From contig SKLB01000053.1 in the NCBI GenBank assembly GCA_007123465.1, positions 1 through 18,987 of the forward strand: a DNA stretch of 18,987 nt, written 5' to 3'. Below are positions 7,701 to 14,437 of this stretch, piece after piece; position 1 is the stretch's first letter, and every line of letters starts with the position of its first letter. A model generated the notes under the pieces. The model worked only from the letters and a program-made list of their open reading frames with translations. It ran no database searches and was not told where the DNA came from. The DNA is from Spirochaetales bacterium. GTDB taxonomy: Bacteria > Spirochaetota > Spirochaetia > DSM-27196 > PWMO01. Made by a program: the position numbers and the translations under genes.

Positions 7701-8206
7701 AACTGGTCGCGAACCGCGTGAGCGATTCCTTCCAGCACTTCACCCTGTTGCGACATGCCGTCTCCCAGCGCGCACAGAACTATCGGTCTGGCCTTGAGGC
7801 CCTTGATCACCTGGGCCACCCCTGCGGCCTGCAGCGCGCTGTTTCCGACCGGACCCACCAGACTCAGCACGTTGAGCTCGGGGGCGCTCATATGCGCGTT
7901 CATCTGCCTGCCGCGCGAGTGCGACCCATCTTTGCTGAACGTTGCCAGAAAGAACATCTCAATCGAGATTCCACGAGCGATCATCAGCGCCTTGTCGCGG
8001 TAGTGGACGTGCAACCAGTCCTCGGCAATCAGATGATGATTGAGTACCGCCGTTGCCTCATGACCGGCTCCCGAAACGTGAAAGAAGGCTTCGCCGCGTC
8101 CGGTGAAATCCTGCTCGAGCAGGTCGATTTCGCGCGAGGCCACCATGAAGCGGTAACTGGTGAGAAGCTTCTGTACGATATCGCCGTTGTTTTGATTGCC
8201 GCTCAC
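4760..8206 (-). CDS. Four-module fusion: 2-oxoacid dehydrogenase E1-alpha, E1-beta, lipoyl domain and beta-ketoacyl-ACP synthase III
   Basis: This single 1148-codon frame starts at GTG 8206, with GGAGG 7 nt upstream. Residues 1-320 are E1-alpha: the ThDP/Mg motif begins at GDG 148-150 and ends in DN 177-178 with AIS following. Residues 346-680 are E1-beta: GEDIEDPKGDVFGVT, the FADF region and H475 in FHASSLEALAAHTPG, resembling branched-chain or generic 2-oxoacid dehydrogenases. Residues 688-762 are a lipoyl domain with the lipoylation lysine K727 in ELEADKAAVEL. An Ala/Gly/Ser-rich linker (763-825) follows. Residues 826-1148 are a full FabH: nucleophile C942 in NAACSGY, H1076 in PHQANQR, N1106 in NGNTSSS and the C-terminal SAFGGGFTFGGA. 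There is no E2 acyltransferase core and no peripheral-subunit-binding domain. The likely role is oxidative decarboxylation of a 2-oxoacid, acyl transfer to lipoate, and direct or local use of the acyl group with malonyl-ACP to prime fatty-acid (perhaps branched or secondary lipid) synthesis. The individual domains are near certain; the combined reaction is inference. Confidence 0.93.
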   Translation of the reverse strand: MSGNQNNGDIVQKLLTSYRFMVASREIDLLEQDFTGRGEAFFHVSGAGHEATAVLNHHLIAEDWLHVHYRDKALMIARGISIEMFFLATFSKDGSHSRGRQMNAHMSAPELNVLSLVGPVGNSALQAAGVAQVIKGLKARPIVLCALGDGMSQQGEVLEGIAHAVRDQLPVLFVVQDNAFAISTTTRGKTFYSTPAGDAQQFYDTPVTRIDGRDALQSLQAFGNVVAQMRRDRKPQIVVFQVDRLSNHTNADDQRMYRTAEEIESVQAGGDPIIRLKQYLLAQGIDEAELDAISEEIRLQVKADAHRAQRSADPHPAFSAVKPLPVQLADFSREYRGDLTTVAADSKPLTMLESIREVLRSQMERNQDVVLFGEDIEDPKGDVFGVTRGLSTSYGERVRNSPLAEASILGITIGQALAGKRPVAFLQFADFLPIAYNQIFAELGSMYWRTDGGWQAPVIVMITCGGYKPGLGPFHASSLEALAAHTPGVDVFMPSTAGDAAGLLNAAFESGRPTLFFYPKSCLNDRENATSGDIERHIVPIGSARFVRRGADITLVGWGNTVGLCAKAGAALAESGVEADVIDLRSIVPWDVDAVLESAERSGRLVVVHEDNNTAGFGAEVIASVSERATRKIASCRVTRPDTYVPFNFPNQLDVLPTYKRTLENAVRLLGGELNWKLPPSALKNSYLVEAIGSSPSDESITVVEWKIKPGDRIESGTLLAELEADKAAVELRSPVSGEVGELLVGEGELVKVGTHIVQVKTSDQDDSQALKQITRENPGQPVISGIEIGTNVAGSARSAAGDGAAAASAAPHSAAVVIPGRRQNVEVGVFGVCGVKGSRIVTNREISQMCPEWAPEDIFKRTGIESRPWLADGESPIDIGAKAAERLLAKTGVDFDRIGTIICATETPIMNTPASATLIQNRLKGARTGFLSAAYDVNAACSGYIYALQNAYDIICNEPDALVLVVTTEALSPRTDSADPQTAPIFGDAATATLVGAVGALDGSVPMRAQLFRPVLGANGEDGSILRVPANPAEFIYMDGPKVFVEAVRGMIESLERACAVAGIAVDNLDMIVPHQANQRIINAVRQRVKAPKEKIFSNIRENGNTSSSTIPLCLETIFSQDYTGRHLGLSAFGGGFTFGGAVLRVV

Positions 8207-8259
8207 TACTGATCCTCCATAGGTTATAGCTGTAGTAAGGTTATTGTGTGCCGACCAGA

Positions 8260-8288
8260 ACTATAGCATGTGCATATGTTGAAGTCGA
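8260..8288 (-). promoter_or_regulatory. Putative sigma70-type promoter for the fusion operon
   Basis: Read on the - strand, TCGACT (8288-8283) and TATAGT (8265-8260) are separated by 17 nt. They match the -35 and -10 consensus at 4/6 and 5/6, and would start transcription near 8253, about 45 nt before the GTG at 8206. The leader between contains AGGTTAT twice on the + strand (8221-8227 and 8238-8244), 17 nt apart, which could be a regulator site. The -35 overlaps the -35 of the opposing aconitase promoter. Confidence 0.35.
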
Positions 8289-8308
8289 CAGTCGTATCCC
8301 ACTATTAT
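8279..8308 (+). promoter_or_regulatory. Putative sigma70-type promoter for aconitase
   Basis: TTGAAG (8279-8284) and TATTAT (8303-8308) are spaced by 18 nt and match the consensus at 4/6 and 5/6. Transcription would begin near 8315 and give a short leader of about 20 nt containing AAGGAG (8323-8328), 6 nt before the ATG at 8335. The -35 hexamer shares two bases with the -35 of the divergent promoter, so RNA polymerase binding at the two is probably mutually exclusive. Confidence 0.4.
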
Positions 8309-8334
8309 GACGGCAAGATGACAAGGAGAGTTGC

Positions 8335-11058
8335 ATGACCACTAACCAAAGCAGTGTATCACTCGGACTGTTTGCTACACTTGATACACCAGCCGGAGAG
8401 ATTGACTATATAAGCCTGCGCAAACTGGCCCGCAGCGGCTATCCGCAGGTCGAAAACTATCCGGTTTCAATCAAAGTGCTGCTGGAATCGGTGCTGCGCA
8501 GCGAGAACGGAGTCGAAGTAACCGGTGAGCACGTCCAACGCTTGCTGTCCTACGATCCTCACAAGCCCGATTCGATTGAGGTTCCCTTCAAGCCGGCGCG
8601 TGTCCTGCTGCAGGACTTTACCGGGGTTCCCTGCGTGGTTGACCTGGCAGCCATGCGCAGCGCTATGGCCCGGCTCGGCGGTGACCCAACGCGGATCAAT
8701 CCTGATCTGATGGTGAACCTGATCATCGACCACTCGGTCCAGGTTGACTACTTCAACAGCTCAGAGGCGCTGCGGCAGAACGCCGAGCTTGAGTTTCAGC
8801 GCAACCGCGAACGTTACGAGTTCCTGCGCTGGGGACAGGCTGCGCTGCAGAACTTCCACGTTGTGCCGCCGGCAAGCGGAATCTGCCACCAGGTCAATCT
8901 CGAGTATCTCGGCAAAATCGTGCAGACCAGGGAGATCGGCGGGCGCACGGTGGCGTTTTTTGACTCGCTGGTAGGAACCGACTCGCATACGCCGATGATC
9001 AATGGACTGGGAATCGTTGGCTGGGGTGTTGGCGGTATCGAGGCCGAAGCGGCAATGCTCGGCCAGCCGCTGTTCATGCTGGCGCCACGCGTGGTAGGCG
9101 TCAAACTGACCGGACGCTTACGCAGCGGAATTACCGCCACCGATCTGGTGCTGACAATTACCGAAATGCTGCGCAAGCACGGCGTGGTCGGCAAGTTTGT
9201 CGAGTTCTTCGGCAAGGGGCTCTCGGCAATGACCGTTCCCGACCGCGCTACGATCTCCAACATGGCACCGGAGTACGGCGCCACCGTAGGCTACTTTCCT
9301 ATCGACCAGCAGAGTCTCGATTATATGTACGCAACCGGGCGTCCACAGGAGGTGATCGACCTCGCTAAAGCCTACGCTGTCGAGCAGGGTGTATTTCGGA
9401 CCGATGATACGCCGGACCCGCAGTTTGAAGCGGTACTCGAACTCGATCTGGACAGCGTCGAGGCCAGTATAGCCGGACCCAAGCGGCCGCAGGATCGCAT
9501 TCCACTGAGCAAGGTCAAGAGCGCCTGGCAGCGGAGCCTGCGTGCACCGCACAACGAGCAGGGGTTCCAGCTCGATGCCGCGGAGCTCGACAGCAGTGCC
9601 CCGGTGCGCATGAACGGAGATTCGGGGCAACTGACGCACGGCGATGTGGTGATCGCGGCCATTACCAGCTGTACCAACACCAGCAATCCTTCGGTCTTGC
9701 TGGCAGCCGGGCTGCTGGCAAAGAAGGCTGTGGAGAAGGGCCTGGCAACCAAGCCGTTCGTGAAGACCAGTTTTGCTCCGGGGTCGATGGTGGTTACCGA
9801 GTACCTGAAGCGCGCCGGGCTGATGCCCTACCTGGAGAAGCTCGGTTTCTACCTGGTTGGGTACGGCTGTACCACCTGCATTGGCAACTCGGGCCCGTTG
9901 CCCGAGCCGATACAGCGCGCCGTCGAGGATGCGAAACTTGTGGTAGCCGGCGTTCTATCGGGAAACCGCAATTTCGAGGGGCGCATCAACCCGCATACCA
10001 GAGCCAACTACCTGGCCTCGCCGCCGCTGGTTGTAGCATACGCGCTGGCGGGAACCATGGATATCAATCTGGAGAGCGAACCGCTCGGACAGGACGCAAC
10101 GGGAGCGCCGGTCTACATGAGGGATATCTGGCCCAGTGAAGAAGAGCTGGCCGAGTACGTCCAGAAAGCGCTCGACCGCCAGGCGTTCATCGAGAGCTAC
10201 AGCGGCCTGGAGTCCTCCAATCCGCAGTGGAACAAGATTGAGCTGGCCGGGTCAGATATCTATCAGTGGGACAGCAGCAGCACCTATATTCAGGAGCCGA
10301 GCTTTTTTGACGACATGACCCCCGAGGCTCAGCCGATCCAGCCGATCAACGCCGCGCGCTGCCTGGTAATGGCCGGCGACAGTATTACCACTGACCACAT
10401 CAGCCCCGCCGGCGCTATCGACCCCGACAGCCCGGCCGGCCGCTACCTGATATCAAAGGGGGTCAAGCGGCGCGACTTCAATTCCTACGGCAGCCGCCGC
10501 GGCAACGACAGAGTCATGACCCGTGGTACGTTCGCGAATATCCGCTTCCGCAATCTGTTGGCGCCGGGAACCGAAGGCAGCTGGACGGTGCATCACCCAA
10601 GCGGCGAGCTGGTCAGTATCTTTGAGGCCGGTGAGCGCTACAAGAAAGAGGGAACTGCGTCAATTGTGCTGGCCGGTAAGGACTACGGAATGGGATCGAG
10701 CCGCGACTGGGCGGCCAAGGGCTCGTTTCTGCTCGGCATTCGTGCGGTCATAGCGCAGTCCTTCGAACGCATTCATCGCAGCAACCTGGTTGGGATGGGT
10801 GTACTGCCGCTGGAGTTCAAGAACGGCGAGAGCTACAAGAGTATCGGCCTCAGCGGCGATGAGGTCTACGCGATCGATATTGATGACGAGATCAAGCCGG
10901 GACAGGACGTGCGGGTAACCGCAACCCGGGATGACGGCAGTAGCGTGGAGTTCCTGACGCGCTGCCGCATCGACAGCCCGGTTGAGGTAGAATACTACCG
11001 CCACGGCGGTATCCTGCAGACCGTGTTGCGCAAGTTGCTGCGCGAAGGACGCGGCTGA
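8335..11058 (+). CDS. acnA: Aconitate hydratase A
   Basis: This 907-residue protein has the normal AcnA/IRP-type length. It isomerises citrate and isocitrate in the TCA cycle through a [4Fe-4S] cluster. The three cluster cysteines are C446 in TSCTNTSNP and C512/C515 in [13 protein letters not shown]. Substrate-site motifs include [18 protein letters not shown] (209-226) and the C-terminal swivel-domain [12 protein letters not shown] (785-796), which carries the catalytic serine. [13 protein letters not shown] (681-693) is also typical. A clear AAGGAG precedes the ATG. The gene is transcribed away from the fusion operon through a shared 128-nt region and ends 29 nt before the converging SpsE-like gene. 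That gap holds GCGGCCGC (11075-11082) but no T-run, so no intrinsic terminator is visible. AcnA-type enzymes can also act as iron-responsive RNA-binding proteins in other bacteria; nothing here tests that. Confidence 0.97.
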   Translation: MTTNQSSVSLGLFATLDTPAGEIDYISLRKLARSGYPQVENYPVSIKVLLESVLRSENGVEVTGEHVQRLLSYDPHKPDSIEVPFKPARVLLQDFTGVPCVVDLAAMRSAMARLGGDPTRINPDLMVNLIIDHSVQVDYFNSSEALRQNAELEFQRNRERYEFLRWGQAALQNFHVVPPASGICHQVNLEYLGKIVQTREIGGRTVAFFDSLVGTDSHTPMINGLGIVGWGVGGIEAEAAMLGQPLFMLAPRVVGVKLTGRLRSGITATDLVLTITEMLRKHGVVGKFVEFFGKGLSAMTVPDRATISNMAPEYGATVGYFPIDQQSLDYMYATGRPQEVIDLAKAYAVEQGVFRTDDTPDPQFEAVLELDLDSVEASIAGPKRPQDRIPLSKVKSAWQRSLRAPHNEQGFQLDAAELDSSAPVRMNGDSGQLTHGDVVIAAITSCTNTSNPSVLLAAGLLAKKAVEKGLATKPFVKTSFAPGSMVVTEYLKRAGLMPYLEKLGFYLVGYGCTTCIGNSGPLPEPIQRAVEDAKLVVAGVLSGNRNFEGRINPHTRANYLASPPLVVAYALAGTMDINLESEPLGQDATGAPVYMRDIWPSEEELAEYVQKALDRQAFIESYSGLESSNPQWNKIELAGSDIYQWDSSSTYIQEPSFFDDMTPEAQPIQPINAARCLVMAGDSITTDHISPAGAIDPDSPAGRYLISKGVKRRDFNSYGSRRGNDRVMTRGTFANIRFRNLLAPGTEGSWTVHHPSGELVSIFEAGERYKKEGTASIVLAGKDYGMGSSRDWAAKGSFLLGIRAVIAQSFERIHRSNLVGMGVLPLEFKNGESYKSIGLSGDEVYAIDIDDEIKPGQDVRVTATRDDGSSVEFLTRCRIDSPVEVEYYRHGGILQTVLRKLLREGRG

Positions 11059-11087
11059 AGCCAGGATTGCAGCGGCGGCCGCGCTCC

Positions 11088-12176
11088 TCACTCTGCGCGG
11101 GTGATAATGTCGTCCCAGACTAGCCCCGCGCCGTCGGCGATATCGCGGGCGGCCACGCAGCCGGTGATCTGCTGCAGCAGCCACGGAGATAGGCCCGGAT
11201 TAAGGTTGTGCTCGCTGCGTAGTACCCCAACAGCGTCGGCATCGATCACGCTGCCGGCGACAATAGTGCGCAGCGCGTGAATCGAACGGTTGCTGCGCCC
11301 GTAGTTGGCGCGCTCGGATAGTGCCAGGCGCTTGCGCCCGTCACCGAGGACCGCCTGTACGCGCCGGCTGCCGTACTCGCGTTCCAGTTGGCTCTGCAGC
11401 GTATTGTCGCCGGACTCCAGGCGCGCGGCCTGTGCAGCAAGCCGGCGAACTTCAGCAGCCATGTGTGCAAAGTCATCTGCGGTTATCGCTATCGGGTCAT
11501 CGAGGCCGCCGTCGCTGCGCGACAGCGTGATGTGCTTCTCGATAACCGTTGCTCCCTGTGCCGCGGCAACCGCGGGTACCAGCAGCGGGTCGAGCGAATG
11601 GTCGGATACGCCGCAGGAAACCCCAAACAGGGTCCGCAACAGCGGTAGCAGACGCAAATTGTAGTCTTCCTCGGGAGCCGGGTAGGCGGTGACGCAGTGC
11701 AGCAGCGTCAGCGGAACACCGCTCAACACTTCAAGCGCCCGCTCGATGTCACCGAGCAGCGACACCCCCGTTGAGAGGATGACCGGTTTGGCGTAGCCGC
11801 TGAGCTGCCGCAGTAGCGGCGCGTGGTTCAGCTCGGGCGAAGCCACCTTGAAACGCTGCACGCCAAGCTGGTTGAGACGAGACGCGCTCTGGGCGCCAAA
11901 GGGTGTACACAGAAACTCTATTCCCGCCGCGGCGCACTGCAGCATCAGCTGCTCGAAAAACTGCGGGGGCTGCTGCAGCAAACGGAAACGCTGGTAGAGA
12001 TCCACTGCACCGCCGGGCAGTTGCACCGACCCGGTGGCGCGGTGCAGGATCTCGTCGGCAATGACGTACTGGAACTTGGCGCAGTCGGCGCCGGCCTCGG
12101 CAGCGGCACTGATCAGTTCGCGTGCGCGTATCAGGTCTCCACCGTGGGAGGTTCCGATTTCGGCGATGATCAGCAC
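11088..12176 (-). CDS. NeuB/SpsE-like N-acylneuraminate (nonulosonate) synthase family protein with C-terminal SAF domain
   Basis: I place the start at GTG 12176, 4 nt after the serS stop, giving 362 residues that begin MLIIAEIG as is usual for the family. A TTG at 12227 would overlap serS by 47 nt. Residues 1-270 form a NeuB-type TIM barrel: EIGTSHGGD, AGADCAKFQ, FLCTPFG, KVASPELN, VILSTG, GVSDHS and VIEKHI. The two histidines known to bind metal in NeuB are kept (in SDHS and EKHI, about 193 and 215). Residues 294-362 resemble the SAF (antifreeze-like) domain. The family condenses phosphoenolpyruvate with an amino sugar to make sialic, legionaminic or pseudaminic acids. Two usual motifs are altered: N-H near the N-terminus is S-H, and the G-x-DH-x-x-S segment is GLDDPIAI. 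No other nonulosonate genes are in the window, so the product is unknown. Confidence 0.82.
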   Translation of the reverse strand: MLIIAEIGTSHGGDLIRARELISAAAEAGADCAKFQYVIADEILHRATGSVQLPGGAVDLYQRFRLLQQPPQFFEQLMLQCAAAGIEFLCTPFGAQSASRLNQLGVQRFKVASPELNHAPLLRQLSGYAKPVILSTGVSLLGDIERALEVLSGVPLTLLHCVTAYPAPEEDYNLRLLPLLRTLFGVSCGVSDHSLDPLLVPAVAAAQGATVIEKHITLSRSDGGLDDPIAITADDFAHMAAEVRRLAAQAARLESGDNTLQSQLEREYGSRRVQAVLGDGRKRLALSERANYGRSNRSIHALRTIVAGSVIDADAVGVLRSEHNLNPGLSPWLLQQITGCVAARDIADGAGLVWDDIITRAE

Positions 12177-12180
12177 GCGT

Positions 12181-13461
12181 TCAGGGCTCTCTGGGGCCGA
12201 TGCGGTCAAATCCGGTGTAGGGCACAAGCACCGCCGGGATGCGCACTGAACCGTCGGACTGCTGGAAGTTCTCCAGCAGTGCGATCAGAGCGCGTGAAAT
12301 TGCGATTGCGGTCCCGTTCAGCATGTGCACAAAACGGCGGCTGTTGCCGTCGCGATAACGCACACCCAGCCGGCGCGCCTGGTAATCGGTGCAGTTGGAG
12401 GTGCTGGTAATCTCTCCCCAGTCTCCGGATTCGCCGCGTCCGGGCATCCACGCTTCCAGGTCGTACTTGCGGTACGCCGGAGCGCCGAGGTCACCGCTGC
12501 AGGTGTCTACTACCCGGAATGGAATCTCCAGTGCCGAGAAGATCTGCTCTTCGATCTCGCGCAGTTCCTCCAGCAGGGCGTCGGACTGTTGGGGCAGGCA
12601 ATAGACAAACATCTCCACTTTGGTGAACTGGTGCACGCGGTAGAGGCCCTTGGAAAACTGGCCGGCGGCTCCCGCCTCTTTGCGGAAGCAGTGCGAGATG
12701 CCGGCAAGTTTGATCGGCAGCGCGTCAGCCTCGAGAATCTGACCACCATGGTAGCCGCCGAGGGTGATCTCGGCGGTTCCCACAAGGCAGCCGTTGTCCT
12801 CCTGCAGCGAGTAGATATTGGTTTCGGGGCCGCGCGGATTGTACCCGATGCCTGCAACAACCTCTTCGCGCGCGATATCCGGTGTGATCATCGCCACAAA
12901 GCCCTTCTGCTGCAATGTCTCGATAGCAAAGCGGCACAACGCCAGCTCCAGTATTACCGCCTCGTTCTTGAGATAGTAGAACTTGGTTCCCGATACGCGC
13001 GTGGCGGTTTCGAAGTCGATCAGGTCGAGTGCGCTGCCAAGCTCGACATGGTCCCTGGGCGCGAAATCGAATCGCGGTACCCGCCCCACGCGCTTTATTT
13101 CGCGGTTTGACTCATCGCCGCTGCCGATCGGCGCTTCGGGGTGCATCATGTTGGGAATACGCTCGGCCTCACGCGTCAGCTCTTCTTCGATCTGTTTCAA
13201 GCGCTGCTCGAGATCAGGAATCTGCGCTTTGAGCTCTTTGCCTTCCTGAATCAGCTGCTCGCGCGCGCCCGGCTCCAGTCCGGTCTTCATCTTCTGCGCG
13301 TTCTCATTGCGCCGCGCGCGCAGGCTCTCGAGCTCCTGAATGGCGCTGCTGCGCTGATCGTAGAGTTGGGCCACCGCCTGGGCGTCGGCCTGCATATTTC
13401 GGTGCCTGATGTTAGCCTGGACGGCCTCGGCGTTGTCGCGGATGAATTTTGGATCAAGCAT
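12181..13461 (-). CDS. serS: Seryl-tRNA synthetase
   Basis: This 426-residue class II synthetase charges tRNA-Ser and tRNA-Sec with serine in the cytoplasm. Residues 1-105 form the N-terminal long coiled-coil arm that grips the tRNA variable arm (Q/E/L/R-rich heptads). The catalytic core shows VGTAEITL (227-234), the motif 2 region SHCFRKEAGAAG with YRVHQFTKVE (256-283) and motif 3 LNGTAIAISRALIALLENFQ (381-400), followed by SVRIPAVLVPY. Length is normal. The ATG at 13461 has no recognisable ribosome-binding site; a promoter just upstream (13470-13498) would give a nearly leaderless mRNA. The SpsE-like gene follows by 4 nt and is probably co-transcribed. Confidence 0.97.
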   Translation of the reverse strand: MLDPKFIRDNAEAVQANIRHRNMQADAQAVAQLYDQRSSAIQELESLRARRNENAQKMKTGLEPGAREQLIQEGKELKAQIPDLEQRLKQIEEELTREAERIPNMMHPEAPIGSGDESNREIKRVGRVPRFDFAPRDHVELGSALDLIDFETATRVSGTKFYYLKNEAVILELALCRFAIETLQQKGFVAMITPDIAREEVVAGIGYNPRGPETNIYSLQEDNGCLVGTAEITLGGYHGGQILEADALPIKLAGISHCFRKEAGAAGQFSKGLYRVHQFTKVEMFVYCLPQQSDALLEELREIEEQIFSALEIPFRVVDTCSGDLGAPAYRKYDLEAWMPGRGESGDWGEITSTSNCTDYQARRLGVRYRDGNSRRFVHMLNGTAIAISRALIALLENFQQSDGSVRIPAVLVPYTGFDRIGPREP

Positions 13462-13469
13462 GATGCGGT

Positions 13470-13498
13470 ATCATACCCGGCGCCGGGGTCAGATTCAA
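13470..13498 (-). promoter_or_regulatory. Putative serS promoter with palindromic spacer, nearly leaderless
   Basis: On the - strand, TTGAAT (13498-13493) and TATGAT (13475-13470) are exactly 17 nt apart, and only 8 nt separate the -10 from the serS ATG at 13461. Transcription would thus begin at or within a base or two of the start codon, which agrees with the lack of a Shine-Dalgarno. The spacer contains a perfect 12-bp palindrome CCCGGCGCCGGG (13476-13487). The -10 lies in a second inverted repeat GGTATCATACC (13467-13477). Both could be operator-like. Confidence 0.45.
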
Positions 13499-13523
13499 GC
13501 AGCCGGCGCTGAATGCAGCACGC

Positions 13524-14321
13524 TTACTGTTCCAGCTCGGCAGCGCGGGCAGCTGCTGCACCTACCGCTTCGATTACTGCGGCGGTGAACGCGTTGTGTT
13601 CGAGGGCGTTGATGCCCTCGATGGTGGTCCCCGCGGGAGATGCTACCCGGCTCATGGCGCTGATCGGATGCTCGCCGCTGGCCGAGAGCAGCTCGGCGGC
13701 ACCGGCGGTTACTTCGCGTGCGATCTGCAGAGACTGCTGATAGGGGATGCCGGCTCTGGTTCCGCCGAGCGCCAGCGCGTGGATGAAAGCGAACACGTAG
13801 GCCAGGCCCGAGCCGGACAGTCCGGTTACGGCGCTCATCAGGCGCTCGGGCAGCTCCTGGGCGCTGCCCATGGCTTCCGCTATGGCATGCGCGCTGTCAC
13901 GTAGTCCAGCCGACGCGTCCGCGGGCAGCGCAACCCCCACAACCGCACGGCCTACCTGCGCAGCCAGGCTGGGCATCAGTCGTGCCACCTGAGCTGCCCC
14001 CAGCTGGCGCTGAAGCGTTTCGATGGTGGTGCCGGCCAGGATCGATATTACCTGGCAATCGGCGAAGGCCCCGCCGGCGGCGGAACTGATCTCGGACAGA
14101 TCCTGCGGCTTGACCGACAACACTACCGTCTCTACCGACGATATGAAGCGGCCGAAATCCTCGGCGGCAAAGACCGTGGCGCCCATGGCGCGCGCACTCT
14201 CACGGCGCTCGTGCTGTTTGTCGAGCACCAGAAGCGACAAAGACGGGTGACGCTCGCGCAACCCCCGGGCCAGCGCTTCGCCCATGTTGCCAAATCCCAG
14301 AATGCCGACGTGCTCGATCAT
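13524..14321 (-). CDS. proC: Pyrroline-5-carboxylate reductase
   Basis: ProC makes L-proline from 1-pyrroline-5-carboxylate with NAD(P)H. I prefer the ATG at 14321 (265 residues), because GAGG lies 8 nt upstream and the protein then begins MIEHVGILGFGNMG as ProC proteins do. An ATG at 14369 would add 16 polar residues with no clear ribosome-binding site. The Rossmann loop is GFGNMG (9-14), VLSVKPQ is the usual dinucleotide-side motif, and the ProC signature appears in VTGLSGSGLAYVFAFIHAL and VASPAGTTIEGINALE. Length is typical (260-280). It sits between rel and serS, 116 nt after the rel stop, with 62 nt to serS. Its C-terminal tail is Ala-rich and otherwise unremarkable. Confidence 0.95.
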   Translation of the reverse strand: MIEHVGILGFGNMGEALARGLRERHPSLSLLVLDKQHERRESARAMGATVFAAEDFGRFISSVETVVLSVKPQDLSEISSAAGGAFADCQVISILAGTTIETLQRQLGAAQVARLMPSLAAQVGRAVVGVALPADASAGLRDSAHAIAEAMGSAQELPERLMSAVTGLSGSGLAYVFAFIHALALGGTRAGIPYQQSLQIAREVTAGAAELLSASGEHPISAMSRVASPAGTTIEGINALEHNAFTAAVIEAVGAAAARAAELEQ

Positions 14322-14437
14322 GCTCAGCGCCTCACTTTCCTGCGCGGTTTTGCGGAACCTGTTTGGCATAGACTACCGTATCGCCGCCATCGAGTACAAC
14401 CACCGCTCGCGACAGCGTAACCGCGTCCGGTATTGAA

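Noticed and set aside
11059..11087. GCGGCCGC palindrome between converging acnA and the SpsE-like gene as a terminator
   Set aside because: It is a short palindrome without a loop or T-run; it is more likely ordinary GC-rich sequence.
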